Shown in pieces: positions 44,164 through 56,331 of a stretch of DNA of 64,000 bases (position 1 is the first letter of the stretch; every line of letters starts with the position of its first letter). This stretch comes from Pogona vitticeps (lineage: Eukaryota; Chordata; Lepidosauria; Squamata; Agamidae): positions 6,272,501 through 6,336,500 of the forward strand of contig NC_135791.1 in assembly GCF_051106095.1 (NCBI RefSeq), in the 5' to 3' direction. The position numbers were made by a program, and so were the translations under genes. Below the pieces are notes generated by a model. The model did no database searches and was not told where the DNA came from. It worked only from the letters and a program-made list of their open reading frames with translations.

Positions 44164-44599
44164 CTTAATGGAAATTAGATCAGGTAATTCCTCCTGGGGC
44201 CTTCTCCGAGCCATTTGCTGACAGACACCCGGGAAAACCTGGCTTGAAAGGTAAAATATTGAGCCTGCTGGGGACCAGAGAGCCTAGCTCCGGACCCCAG
44301 CGGATCAGGCCTTTGCCCTTGTTGCCATGGAGACAGACGGCAGCTGGAGGGGAGGGGGCTGCAAGATGGCAGAGGCCGGATCGCGCTGCACAGAGCCATC
44401 AGATGGCATTGCCCCAAATGGACAGTGTCAAACATCAGGTCATCAAGTGTCAGGAATGTGTTGCTAGACATGAAGATCAAGATCATCGACACGCTTGTTA
44501 TTTCCAATCACCCTGCCTGGGTGTGAATGCAAGATAATTTTTAAAAAAGCTGACGGGGGGGGGGAGAATTGATGTGTTCGAAGGTTGGTGCTAGACGAG

Positions 44600-45260
44600 G
44601 GGTTTCTGGAAAGACCAACAAGTGGGTCCTGGAGCAAATCAAGCCTGAAGGATCTCTGGAGTCAAAAATGTTGAAGCTAAGCTTGTCTTGGGGATGTGGT
44701 GGCGCTGCGGGTTAAACCTCAGAAGCCTCTGTGCTGCAGAGTCGGAAGACCAGCAATCGTAAGATCGAATCCACACGACGGAGTGCCAACCTAGCCATCC
44801 GAAAGCATGTAAAAATGTGAGTAGATAAATAGGTACCACCTCGGTGGGAAGGTCACAGCATTCCGTGCCTAGTTGCGTTGGCCACGTGACCACGGAAACT
44901 GTATTTAGAAAAACACTGGCTCTACGGCTTGGAGACGGGGATGAGCACCGCGTCCTAGAGTTGGACATGACCAGACTAAATGTCAAGGGGAACGTTCACC
45001 TTTACCTAAGCTTGTCTTACTTTGGGGGCATTACAAGAAGAAAGGATTATCTGGAAAAGATGATGCTGGGAAAGGTGGAAGGCAGCAGGAAAGGAGGAAG
45101 ATAAAAATATTAAATGGACTGACTGCCTAAAGGAAGCCACAGGGTTCAGTTTACAAGAGCTAAGAAGGACTGTTGAGGACAGGCCATGTAGTTCGCTCTT
45201 TCCTGAGGTTGTCATAGATCAGAGGTGACTTGATGGGCACATACGACAGAGTATGATCAG
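44600..45260 (+). mobile_element. RTE-clade LINE 3' fragment, split by a SINE
   Basis: Left piece to 44689 and right piece from 45006 are joined across the SINE by the 13-bp duplication. The right piece has 'AGGATTATCTGGAAAAGATG', 'GGAAGCCACAGGGTTCAG' and the 3' signature 'GTTGTCATAGATCAGAGGTG'. Confidence 0.65.
44690..45005 (+). mobile_element. tRNA-derived SINE (second family), copy 2, nested in RTE fragment
   Basis: Head 'GATGTGGTGGCGCTGCGGG', body 'GGCCACGTGACCACGGAAAC', end 'GTCAAGGGGAACGTTCACC'. Flanked by the 13-bp duplication CTAAGCTTGTCTT (44677-44689 and 45006-45018). Confidence 0.9.
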
Positions 45261-45479
45261 ATGGGGCAATTTGTTCTGCTTTTAGTACATTCCAACGTAA
45301 GTTATTTTCTGGAGAACACACAACGCACAGGTGATCACAAACCTGCTCTATGCCCAAGCTAGACCTTTTGGTCCAGGAGCTGAGCTACCCCCTTATTTGG
45401 CATTAAGGTCCATTGAACTGAATTTCGTGGGATTCAACTTCTGAGTGGACACATTTAAGACAGTATCATCTGTGGTTCA

Positions 45480-46680
45480 TATCTTGAGAAGACATTAATT
45501 AAAGACTTCGTTTCCTGTTAAATTTTATTTCTATTGATTTCCAACCACTGATTGATTATGACAGGCGAAGCAAATTATATATACAGTATTTCTGGATTTT
45601 GGGAGGAAATGGAACTTACACTGTTTGTGGAATGTTTGTTATCTTTTTCAGGATTTTGTGACTTTGTTTAAAAGCATCAAATGCTTAAAAATGGCAACAA
45701 GGCAAGTTGGAAGTGTTGACTCATGATGTCCTTCCCCTAAAAATGTCGATTAATTTATTACTGTTAACATGGAATCAAATAAATGGCTTTTATTCTAAAA
45801 TTTCAACCATGACCATTTTTCCATGCTTAAAAACATGTTGTCCTACATGGTGGAGATTATTGGAATTGTAGTCCCGAAAGGAACATTTCTAAGCGCTGTC
45901 AATTTTTCTTTCATAAATCAGAAACAGATGGAACCAATTCAGAGCTCATGTTAATTATCAACAATTTTGGCATCAACCAATGCATTTGTGCTATTTTTAT
46001 GCCCCACTACGTTTGAATTAGATGAGATGCTAAATTGCAGCCCAACTGTTCTCCTCGCCCATAATTTATTTATTTTATTTATTATGGCTTCCCATTAGCA
46101 TTTGTCCTCTTGCAAAACCAACATTAAAATTAATACTAGAATACAATACAATAACTGAAACAAAAGAAAACAGTAAAATGCCACTTTCACGCCCCAGAAA
46201 AATTAGACAAATTGGCAAGCTATAAAAGCTTCCTTACCCATAAATGGGAATATTACTTAGTTACCAAACAATTGATTGATTTTAGAGTTTTAGCTCCTAA
46301 TTGTCAAGTATAGATATGCACTTACTTATGCATGCTATGTAAAATGACCGTAATGGATTTCTGTTCAGTTGCGTCTCACGGCCCACGTGATCCTTCACGG
46401 TTTCATTCTATGCATGCTATTTAACATCTACATGAAGTGGTTGGAAGAGTTACTTTAAAGTCTGGGCTGCAGTATCATTAGCATGCAGATGATACTCAGT
46501 GGTGCCTGCCTTTGTTTTCTTTCTACAAATACTAGGTAAACAGTTTAGAGAAGGAATTTGCACTGGACGAGAACAAACAAAATGAAGATTGAAATGCTAC
46601 GGGTGAGTGGGGGAATTCGCTGATTTGGAGAGAGAAGTTCGACTGGTGTTATTGATTCTTCCTGTGGATTCCCAATGTCA
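45480..46680. other. AT-rich stretch without recognised features
   Basis: No exon, SINE or DNA element that I can identify, apart from a short TTTATTTATT tail-like run at about 46064-46085 which may be an old inverted LINE end. Candidate for unique or conserved non-coding sequence. Confidence 0.35.
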
Positions 46681-46852
46681 TGCAGTGGATGGTGTGATGG
46701 ACGGACTCTGGAGAACAGGTTCTATTCCCCACTTGGCCATGACAATTCACTGGGGGAAATAGAATTGGTAAAAGTCACTCCTTGAATATCTCACCTTGAA
46801 ACCCTACAGGTCAGTTCAAACTTGATGGCATAAAACACCCACTCCCTGTAGG

Positions 46853-47182
46853 TAAAGGTAAAGGTTCCCCTTGACACTTTTTAGTCCAGTCGTGTCCGAC
46901 TCTAGGGGGGCGGTGCTCATCCCGTTTTTCAAGCCGTAGAGCCAGCGCTTGTCCGAAGACAGTTTCCGTTGTCACATGGCCAGCGTGACTAGGGAACGCC
47001 GTTTTACCTTCCCACCGAGGTGGTACCTATTTATCTACTTGCATTTACATGCTTTCGAAGTGCTAGGTTGGCAAGGAGCTGGGACAAACTGACGGGAGCT
47101 CAGTCTGTCGCGTGGATTCGACTGCTGGTCTTCTGACCTTGCAGCACAGGCTTCTGCGGTTTAGCCCACAGCACCACCACAT
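46853..47182 (-). mobile_element. tRNA-derived SINE (second family), copy 3 (minus)
   Basis: Full inverted copy beginning with 'GGTTCCCCTTGACAC' and ending 'GCACCACCACAT'. Flanked by the 15-bp duplication CCCACTCCCTGTAGG (46838-46852 and 47183-47197). Confidence 0.92.
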
Positions 47183-47249
47183 CCCACTCCCTGTAGGCAA
47201 GACTGCAATTATGAATTTTTGGCATTGGGGGAGGCAGTGCAAAATGCAC

Positions 47250-47405
47250 TCTCAAATCATCATCATAATCATTGTCATCATTGTTGTCGTAGTAGCAATA
47301 CAGCCTTTGAACTGCAGAGCTGGAAAGGGACCCTATAGATCATCGAATCCAGCCCCAGTCACAACTTCTGGCTCTGCAGCCAGAGATTTAAACCATGGAG
47401 CTATC
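47250..47405 (-). mobile_element. tRNA-derived SINE with CR1-like tail (minus)
   Basis: Complement of the 8118-8265 unit: inverted (GAT)n at 47258-47290, 'GAGCTGGAAAGGGACCC', 'TAGATCATCGAATCCAG' and an inverted tRNA head 'GCCAGAGATTTAAACCATGG'. Confidence 0.6.
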
Positions 47406-48130
47406 CAGCCATTCTGCAATTCATGATGTGAAAACAGTAGAAGCAGTAACTATTAAACTGAACACTTTGCTAGCAACTCCCCTCTTCCACGGGAGATCAG
47501 CAGCACCGGAGATACTGTCAGATTGTTGGACCAATCTTGGGGTGAGCCCTCAAAATTTGGCTCCCTGGGATAAACCCCCATTTCTCCACTATAGGTATGT
47601 CTCTCCTATCATGCTGTTGCTCATTTAGGCAGCTCCATTTGGCTTCAGTAATGCTGGATGACCTTTTCACTAAGACGTGGCTCCCAAACAAGGCACATTA
47701 GTAGAAAAAGAGGGGAGGGGGAAACTTGTAGGCCAAGTCTTGTTTAAAACATCAGCTCTATTACTGGACCTGAAGAATCTTGCTGGAATGGAGCAGCAAG
47801 GCTGTGTTCTTTTGTTAACATGCAGGGGAGGAGTAGAGGCTCTGTTGTGGCCGCTTTGTGGCACCACCAAAGGCAACCGCATCACTTTGGTAAATGGTAG
47901 GAATGGTTCTCCAAGGTAGCATCAGTAATCTTTATCAACATGGTATACGTATTAGTTGCAGCTCTATCCAGAGAAAACAAATCTAGCCTCACGTATCCCT
48001 TACACTGGTTACATCCAGACTAGACTACCATAATGCAATGTGTGGAGGGACTGCTTCTGGAGATGAATCGCAAATGTCCATTACTAAAGAATGCAGCTGT
48101 TCCCTGGGCACACTTGGTCTGATGAAGCTA

Positions 48131-48475
48131 CAGTGGTGCCTCGCAAGACGATTGCCTCGCGGGACGATTAATCCGCAAGACGATTGGTTTTTGCGATCGC
48201 TGTTGTGCTTTGCAAGACGATGTTTTCTATGGACGATTTTCGCAAGACAACGATTTTTCCCCATTGGAATGTATTAAGTAGATTTCAATGCATTCCAATG
48301 GGGAACCGCGTTTCGCAAGACAATGTTTTCTATGGACGATTTTCGCAAGACGAGTATTTTCCCATTGGAACACATTAATTAGATTTCAATGGGGAACTGC
48401 GTTTCGCAAGACGATGTTTTCACAAGATGACATTTTTCACAGAACAAATTAACATCATCTTGCGAGGCACCACTG
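48131..48475. mobile_element. Tigger-like miniature element, copy 5 ('GCAAGACGA' subfamily)
   Basis: TA-flanked, CAGTGGTGCCTCGCAAGACG to CATCTTGCGAGGCACCACTG. The inside repeats a unit with 'TTTCGCAAGACGATGTTTTC' two to three times. 345 bp. Confidence 0.88.
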
Positions 48476-49244
48476 TATATCGATTCTATGCCAGCCGTAC
48501 TGATGGCCAATGGATTTCCGGTCCCCAATTCAATGTGCCGGTGTTCATTTCTAATGCTCTAAACAGTTTAGATCCAGTTTATTAGAAGGTTGTTCTACAC
48601 AGGTATGAACCTGCTCATCTTGCATGGTTGTGTTTGCAGCAGAATTTGAAAATAGCCAGTTACATTTCATCAACTAGTAACTCTGCTTGTTACTTACTTC
48701 CCTCAATGAAAGGCACTTTGCAGTTTGTAATAAAACCAGTCTTTTCATAAAAATTCATTGGAGAATGACTTCAACACTGAACCCATCCTTGTTAGCAGTG
48801 TGTAGAAACCATGCCCCAATACCTCATCTGGGGAGAAGATGTCAGAGTCTTTAAAGATTGATTCAGAGAGTAAATCTCTTCCTCAAAACTGTTGCAAGAG
48901 GTTTTCCTGACAAGGAGAAGAGCTGAACAGCAGCCAGCCAAGTATGACTGACAAGACTCAAGAATGACAGCAGCTATTCTGGATTTAGATCCCTTATGTA
49001 GAAAGTAGGATGCTGAAGAATCATATCTGCTTTTTATTGAGAGCAAAGATCTTGCCTCATTTCATGCTGTACAGACTTGTGCAAAACAACTATGTTTCAA
49101 ACAAGTGTTCACTTCATCTCACAAAAAAGCACACGTTGTGGTACCATCTTGTAATTTGCCGCTGTTGATAAGAGTTCTAGATAATGAAGCTTCTTCTCCA
49201 TATTGTTTTCATACAGTGGGTTAATCTAGTGATCAAGCATTTTT

Positions 49245-49705
49245 TTGAAATTATTTATTTAGTTATTTATTTATAGTTACTTAGTTAGTTAGCTAGCTAG
49301 CTAGCTAGCTAGTTAGTTAAAATATTTTATCCCACCTTTCTCCTTAAAAAGAACTCAAGGTGGCTTACATCGTTAAAAGGAGCTAAAACCAGTAGGTATG
49401 CAAATATTTGAAAAGAATTAATAAAGTGTTACATTAAAAACAGTAACAAAATCAATACTAAAACACATTAAAAAACAACAGAGTACAACCATTCATTTAA
49501 AAACCCCTCTCAGACCACCAGTGTTTAAGGGAAAGCCTGCCTGAAGAGAGAGGCCATTTGCCTGCTGGCAGAAGGACAGTAAAGATGGGGGCTCGCCTGG
49601 CCTCCAGTGGGAGGGAGTTCCAGAGTCTGGGAGCAGCCACAGAAAAAGAAATACCCTGGGTCCCCACCAAGCACACCTGTGAAGGTGGTGAGACGGAGAG
49701 GACAG
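49245..49705 (-). mobile_element. L2-type LINE 3' end (minus)
   Basis: Inverted tail 'ATCCCACCTTTCTCC' and 'CTCAAGGTGGCTTACA' at about 49328-49370, then the complement of the RLWNSLP region ('GGGAGGGAGTTCCAGAGTC' at 49609). Ends near GAGACGGAGAGG. Confidence 0.78.
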
Positions 49706-49708
49706 GAT

Positions 49709-49714
49709 GGCAAT

Positions 49715-49757
<43 letters not shown>

Positions 49758-49830
49758 ATATGCCGCCCACACTACCCAAAGGTTTCCGGGCGGCTTACAA
49801 CACCTTTTATCTATAATTTATACAATAAAC
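49709..49830 (-). mobile_element. Second L2-like 3' tail (minus) with (ATTT)n
   Basis: (ATTT)n at 49711-49753, then 'TATGCCGCCCACACTACCC' and 'GGGCGGCTTACAACACC', almost the same as 26320-26405. Confidence 0.75.
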
Positions 49831-50221
49831 CAGGAAAAAAAACTCTTCTACCTTCGTTTGATGCAATATTATGTTTCCACTATGAAAACACATTCCATCT
49901 CTAGCAAGAGGAAACGGGGGGCTACATCCAGTTTTACCCCAAGAGTAGACCCAATGAATCAATGGGATTTATGCTAGAATTGATTAACACGTTCCTTGCA
50001 TTTCGCTGGATCTCGAAGCACTTCGCTTGTTGGACTAAAACCAGATTTAGCTCAGTGGTGAAGTTACTATGGAATATTAGGTTCTGAATGGAATCAACCA
50101 ACAGTTCTCCCTTTTTTAGATAACAAGCAATAAAATATGGTAAGCCAGCCTGCTGGTTTTGGGAGCCCTGGATGACCGCCTCAAAATCTTGTCCTCGAGC
50201 AGGACTAAGACAAAGGTGCAA

Positions 50222-51090
50222 TGGTATACAGTATGTTCAAAGATGAATCCCAAACTGGAATTAAGATTGCCGGAAGAAATATCAACAACCTCAGATATGC
50301 AGATGATACCACTCTGATGGCAGAAAGTGAGGAGGGATTAAAGAACCTTGTAATGAGAGTGAAAGAGGAGAGTGCAAAAAACGGTCTGAAACTCAACATC
50401 AAAAAAACTAAGATCATGGCCACCGGTTCCATCACCTCCTGGGAAATAGAAGGGGAAGACATGGAGGCAGTGACAGATTTTATTTTCCTGGGCTCCATGA
50501 TCACTGCAGATGGAGACAGCAGCCACGAAATTAAAAGACGCCTGCTTCTTGGGAGGAAAGCGATGACAAATCTTGACAGCATCTTAAAAAGCAGAGACAT
50601 CACCTTGCCAACGAAAGTCCGAATAGTCAAAGCTATGGTTTTTCCTGTCGTGATGTGTATGGAAGTGAGAGCGGGACCATAAAGAAAGCAGACCGCCGAA
50701 GAATTGATGCCTTTGAATTGTGGTGCTGGAGGAGGCTCTTGAGAATCTCCTTGACTGCAAGGAGAACAAACCTATCTGTTCTGAAGGAAATCAACCCTGA
50801 GTGCTCCCTGGAAGGACAGATCCTGAAGCTGAGGCTCCAGTACTTTGGCCATCTAATGAGAAGAAAAGACTCCCTGGAAAAGACCCTGATGTTGGGAAAG
50901 TGTGATGGCAGGAGGAGAAGGGGACAACCGAGGATGAGATGGCTGGACAATGTCTGCGAAGCAACCAACATGAATTTGACCCAACTCCGGGAGGAAGTGG
51001 AAGATAGGCGGGCCTGGCGTGCTCTGGTCCATGGGGTCACGAAGAGTCGGACATGACTAAACAACTAAACGAACGAACGAACGTCCTCCT
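50222..51090 (+). mobile_element. Bov-B LINE 3' kilobase (plus), fragment 2
   Basis: The longest Bov-B piece. It opens inside the reverse transcriptase with RYADDTTLMAES (catalytic YADD), then KNGLKLNIKKTKIMATG, FLGSMITADGDSSHEIKRR and KAMVFPVV; after a frame change near 50660 it continues as ELWCWRRLLRISL, YFGHLMRRKDSLEKTLMLGK and ALVHGVTKSRT. 5'-truncated, one obvious frame change, 3' end 'GGACATGACTAAACAACTAA' with an (ACGA)n tail. Confidence 0.94.
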
Positions 51091-51130
51091 GACTAAACAA
51101 CTAAACGAACGAACGAACGAACGTCCTCCT
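51053..51130 (+). repeat. Duplicated Bov-B 3' tail
   Basis: A unit starting GACTAAACAACTAAACG, running through (AACG)n and ending GTCCTCCT, occurs twice in tandem (about 51053-51089 and 51090-51130), differing by one AACG unit. Confidence 0.85.
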
Positions 51131-52517
51131 AAATGCCCCATTTGCTGATCAGATCATAGAGCCTATTGCTCCTCTTTTAAACAAAGAGGCAGGACAGGAA
51201 GCTAATTGCCACCACCGCTCCATCGATCTTGTAAATGATCTGGCTTACAAAGGGCACCCTTTAAAGACCAAGTCCATGTAAGAACACTCCTATCAAGATC
51301 AAGTTTCCTTGTGTTGTAAATACATGCTTAACTATCTCATTGCAAGGAAGAATTAGTCATACAAACGATTTTGCTGAGCCTGTTGTGTTTGAAGGCATTG
51401 TTTCTGAATCCCAAAGACTAATTAGAGGTTGGGGAATAATTAGCTCTTCATCCTACCTCTTTGGTCTGTTCTAGTTCAGCTTGAAAGAGTCAAAGCAAAG
51501 TGCCTTACTGGAACATTTTTTTAAACTCTCTCTCTCTCCATGTTAAATATTTTATTGCTTTCCTGCATTGCACCGCTATGCTGCGGGTTATTGAAAATAA
51601 ATAAATAAATCACTCCATTTCTGTTCTAGAGCAAAGACGGGCTGAGCAATTGCTTTCGAAATCTGACTAACGCCTTTGGTGTCAACTATAACGAAGTTGT
51701 GAAGAGGGGAGTCCCCCCCCCAATGACAGCTGTTGGATAATTAGGGAGCAGAAATCTGACATATAAGAAACAGGTTGGTTATTTTGGGAACCAGAACTGT
51801 TGCTTTCTACCTTTTATCTAGAAATTTGGTGGGGCTCTGAAGGAAAAGATACTTGCAGAAACGGTGTGTGATTTGAAAATAGCAACAGAACCTTCTTCCT
51901 GCCCCTCCTGGATAAAACAGTCAAGTAAAAGTAAGGGTTTATATAAGCAACCGTATATGGCAAAGCTAGGAGGTGTGCTCCTCTTAGGTTTTCCATGTTC
52001 AGGAAGGATCTGTGATTACATAAATGTACTTCTTAAGAGACGGAAACATCTCAAAAGAGATGACCGCACAGGTCTGTGTGGTTTCTTGGCTGAGACGAAG
52101 CCTGGATGCAAACACAGAGTGCAAGAGGAAAGAAAGGGGGGCTGGCTTTTGTACAAATTAATTAAATTTGACCAGGACACTTAAGAGACCCAAAGAAAAG
52201 GCCAAAAAAGGCTGTAATGTTCTCTGATCACGTCACAGGCCTGGCTGTCAGCTGCAGTGGGTGAAGCCCATCGGACTACTGGTTGAGGCAAGCCAGTTAC
52301 CAGATAAGACTGCAAGGATAAGGCCCACCCCCCAATGGCCCCCCAGATGCATGCCTCATCGTTGACTATACTGACCAGAGCTTTGGGGAATTAAGTTTTA
52401 CTAACATCTGAGGAGGGAAATATCGTCCACTCTGGAATAAGAGTCAAAGTACATGTTCAAAAATATATTTGAGTCTTCCAGCCTTTTCTAGACTTTGCCA
52501 TATCAAATGGCTGCCTC

Positions 52518-52925
52518 ATATTGTTGTTTAGTTGTTTACTCATGTCCGACTGTTTGTGACCCCATGGACCAGAGCATGCCAGGCCCTCCTGTCTTCCACT
52601 GCCTCCCGGAGTTGGGTCAGATTCATGTTGGTCACTTCGATGACGCTGTCCAACCATCTCATCCTCTGTCGTCCCCTTCTCCTCTTGCCTTCACACTTTC
52701 CCAACATCAGGGTCTTTTCTAGGGAGTCTTCTCTTCTCATGAGATGACCAAAGTATTGAAGCCTCCGCTTCAGGATCTCTCCTTCCAGGGAGCACTCAGG
52801 GTTGATTTCCTTTAGAATGGATAGCTTTGTTCTCTTTGCAGTCCAGAGGACTCTCAAGAGCCTCCTCCAGCACCACAATTCAAAAGCATCAATTCTTCAG
52901 CGGTCAGCTTTCTTTATGGTCCATA
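52518..52925 (-). mobile_element. Bov-B LINE 3' end (minus), fragment 3
   Basis: Minus strand reads MWCWRRLLRVLW, YFGHLMRREDSLEKTLMLGK and ALVHGVTNSRT. Ends in 'TTGTTGTTTAGTTG'. 5'-truncated. Confidence 0.92.
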
Positions 52926-53332
52926 GTCCTCAAACCGTATACTGTACAGTTGGCGATAACGTGGGAGAAAAAGCTTGATGCTAATCTGAAGTTATTAAGC
53001 AAACCGTCATATACATTTTCCTCCATTTGGAGTCTGGACAGGATAAGCCCATGATGTTTTGGAACCGAAGACTAAAAATAAGGCCACTGCCTGGCAGTAG
53101 GTGGCCACTTAACTCTTGCTAATTAATCACTCAAGGAGAAGACACAGATTTACATACGCTAATTCATAGGGAGGAATTCGCATCTCACAGTGCCTGCTGT
53201 AATTTAAACAAAAGAAGGTCACAAGCCCCTGTAGCTCTCAGTGAAGCAATGATAATGAACTAAGATGGCAGTGCTTAACCAATCCTTTCCTTCAACCTTC
53301 TAGTTTTCCACCTCTGTGTTTTCCTTTCCACA

Positions 53333-53480
53333 AAGAGTGCAAAACATGGTCTGAAGCTCAACATAAAAAAAAACTTAAGATCATGGCCACTGGTCCCATC
53401 ACCTCCTGACAAATAGAAGGGGAAGAGATGGAGACAGTGACAGATTTTACTTTCTTGGGCTCCATCATCACTGCAGATTG
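53333..53480 (+). mobile_element. Bov-B LINE internal fragment (plus), fragment 4
   Basis: Equivalent to 50370-50515: GLKLNIKKN-like text, 'ATCATGGCCACTGG' and 'TTCTTGGGCTCCATCATC'. Both ends are truncated. Confidence 0.85.
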
Positions 53481-54388
53481 TTAACTATATTAACTATAAC
53501 TAAATTAAAAGTATAACTATGTCATCGTCACCATAGGGCTTTCAAGTATAAAATATTCAGAAATGTTTTACCATTGTTGCTTTGTGTGCAGTACTAACAA
53601 AAGTTCACTTGAGAGTCACCGCCATGGTCTACCACAGATCATCCAACATGTTGCCTCCCACAATGACTGCTGCCCAGCAGTCACTCTTCAAAAATATCTG
53701 TGTTCTCTCACTACTGGATTTGTCCATTATTTTCTGTTGATACAGCTGTCCACTCCTGAAAAGTACAAATCCTTAGTCTGGTGTCTCCATGTTTATCATT
53801 CCACCTTGGATGGCCCTCTCAGGAGTATATGGGCCTGTAATGCAATCTATCCTCCTGATGATATAGATTTCAGTTTCCTTGGAACATTCAATGTCACTCC
53901 ACCCCATGTTAAAATGTGCATCCGGAAGAGAAAAGGTATATGCTAACATCTGAACATTTAATGTAAAGCTCTGTGGGGTTTTGTGTTGCATTTCTCCAGG
54001 GGAGGGTTGAATAAGTGATCGGCTTTTTCCCTTTCTGTGGGATCCCCCCTCCACCAGAGAGCATCTTCCTCATTTACAGGATAAAGCAGTCCGCTCCAGA
54101 AACAGACTTTCCACTTCATCTGTTGTCTGTAAGAACCTACAGCCAAGAATTCAGTTTGTATGTGGCAACAGCGACAACTTGCAATATGCTGTTTCACACG
54201 TTTTCTCCCCACTCCTGCCAATCTTGGCCTCACTCGTAGATTAAATTTTATATGCTATGGTTATTTTTTCCTTGGTCAAAAATGAAAGCCCATCTGTGCC
54301 AAAACTGAATTTGCTTTTCTATAAGCCGCGTTATTATCCGGCTTGTTATTGGGTCGTGGATTTTATTGTTCACTGGCATCCTTTGTAT

Positions 54389-54880
54389 GTTGTTCTTTAG
54401 CCATTAAGTCGTGTCTGACTCTTCGTGACCCCATGGACCAGAGCACGCCAAGCCTTCCTGTCGTCCATTGCCTCCCAGAGTTGGATCAAATTCATGTTGG
54501 TCACTTCGATGACACTGTCCAACCATCTCATCCTCTGTTGTCCCCTTCTCCTCCTGCCTTCACACTTTCCCAACATCAGGGTCTTTTCCAAGGAATCTTG
54601 TCTTCTCATGAGATGGCCAAAGGATTGGAGCCTCAGCTTCAGGATCTGTCTTTCCAGGGAACACTCAGGGTTGATTTCCTTCAGAATGGATAGGTTTGTT
54701 CTCCTTGCAGTCCAGGGGGCTCTCAAGAGCCTCCTCCAGCACCACAATTCAAAAGCATCAGGTCAGCTTTCTTTATGGTCCAGCTCTTACTTCTTTATGG
54801 TCCAGCTCTTACTTCCATACATCGCTATTAGAAAAACCATAGCTTTGACGATGCGGATCTTTGTCAGCAAGGTGACGACT
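54389..54880 (-). mobile_element. Bov-B LINE 3' end (minus), fragment 5
   Basis: Minus strand reads MWCWRRLLRAPW, SFGHLMRRQDSLEKTLMLGK and ALVHGVTKSQT. A ~22-bp tandem duplication ('TTTATGGTCCAGCTCTTAC') sits at about 54770-54812. Confidence 0.92.
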
Positions 54881-55547
54881 GTGTTTTTCAATCCTTTGTA
54901 TACTGACCAGTTAAATAGGCCCTCTCAGTGGTTAACAGAAAAAAGAGAACTGTGTTAACTTTGGCAAAAAATTTTAAATGACAAAAGCAAAAGAAAGGAA
55001 ATCAAATAGGATGGCTTTGTACCACACTGCAAAACTAAAGAAATAATGTAAGAACAACAATAGAAAAGAGAGAAAAACAGCAGAGCTAAAACCACAGAAC
55101 ATAAAGATCGGTTGTAACTCTTCTCCTAGTGCCTCAAACTGCACAATGCAGACACCCAGCTGAGCCTCTCTGGACAGGCTACTCCACAACCTGAAGAGGG
55201 TTACCACGTCAATAGTACCCTATTTCTAGGGATCAAAGGCTTGGGAGTGAGTGATCTGCTTGGGGGTCACATTCTGTGGAAACGGGCTTGAAGGGAACCC
55301 TGGTAAGTGGGCTCAGCATCCAAGTGGCGATCCAGAGACAGGAGGAAAAAGCTGAGGGGTAGCAGCTCGGCACATGGCGAAATGCATCTAGCAGGCACTG
55401 TCTGCAGGGCTCGCATCCTGCACAGACTTACCTACAACAGACATGACATGTGGGTGGGTTTCCAGTGACTGAAAGAAGCTCACTGCCAGCTCACTGGGAG
55501 GTTTTTTGGGTCACAACCCTGCCACAACACTCCTGTTCCAAATGTAA

Positions 55548-56000
55548 ATGGACGAAGCAGAGACACCCACGAGCGATCCGTTTCATTCCTTAAAGCCTGG
55601 CATTTTGTGTGCTGACATGGTAGAGCTGCAACACACACAGAAATATTTCTGCACGGAGCCAGCGAGGCCTGGTGCTAGCTGGAAGTGGGCAGAGTTTGGA
55701 ATCCAAGCCGTGAAGTCACTTCCCTCACAAAAAATATTAAATTTTTGCCCTGAGTTTTTCTCCTCACAGGCAGACCTCATGAAGAACGGCAATTTCTTGA
55801 GACCTCTGCAAGCATCCGAAGACCAGGCCACTGAATTGGAAATCTATCAGCCAAAACACACCCTCCAGGGAGCCATCCACTATAGCAAATCTGGCAGTGG
55901 TAGTGGGGGGGCTCCTGGGATTTCCTCTGAAGAAAACCTTAAATTCAGGATAAATTCTAGAAGAGGCAGTCTTTCTGGTAACTTGCTCCTGAACCTTTGA
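55548..56000 (+). other. Open frame of 150 codons, not recognised
   Basis: A pyrimidine-rich TTTTTCTCCTCACAG just before 55771 looks like a splice acceptor, and the frame after it (ADLMKNGNFLRPLQASEDQA...) stays open to a stop at about 56000. No family recognised and no donor or partner exon found. Could be chance or an orphan terminal exon. Confidence 0.15.
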
Positions 56001-56103
56001 GCGTTGTAAAAGTGGAACCCAACACTCTGACCTGGATCTAAAAATGGCATGGCCGGAAGTGTAGGTCACAACTCAGAATCTTGCTACACGACTATACTAC
56101 AAC

Positions 56104-56331
56104 ATTGTTGTTTAGTCGTTTAGTCATGTCCGACTCTTCGTGACCCCATGGACCAGAGCACGCCAGGCCCTCCTGTCTTCCACTGCCTCCCGGAGTTGGG
56201 TCACATTCATGTTGGTTGCTTCGATGACACTGTCCAACCATCTCGTCCTCTGTCGTCCCCTTCTCCTCTTGCCTTCACACTTTCCTAACATCACGGTCTT
56301 TTCTAGGGAGTCTTCTCTTCTCGGGAGATGT
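56104..56331 (-). mobile_element. Bov-B LINE 3' end (minus), fragment 6, joined to an L2 tail
   Basis: Same 3' text as fragments 3 and 5, cut after 'GGAGTCTTCTCTTCTC'. It runs directly into an L2-like tail 'GCCACCTTGGGTCCTTTTC' (about 56332-56385, plus). Confidence 0.88.
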
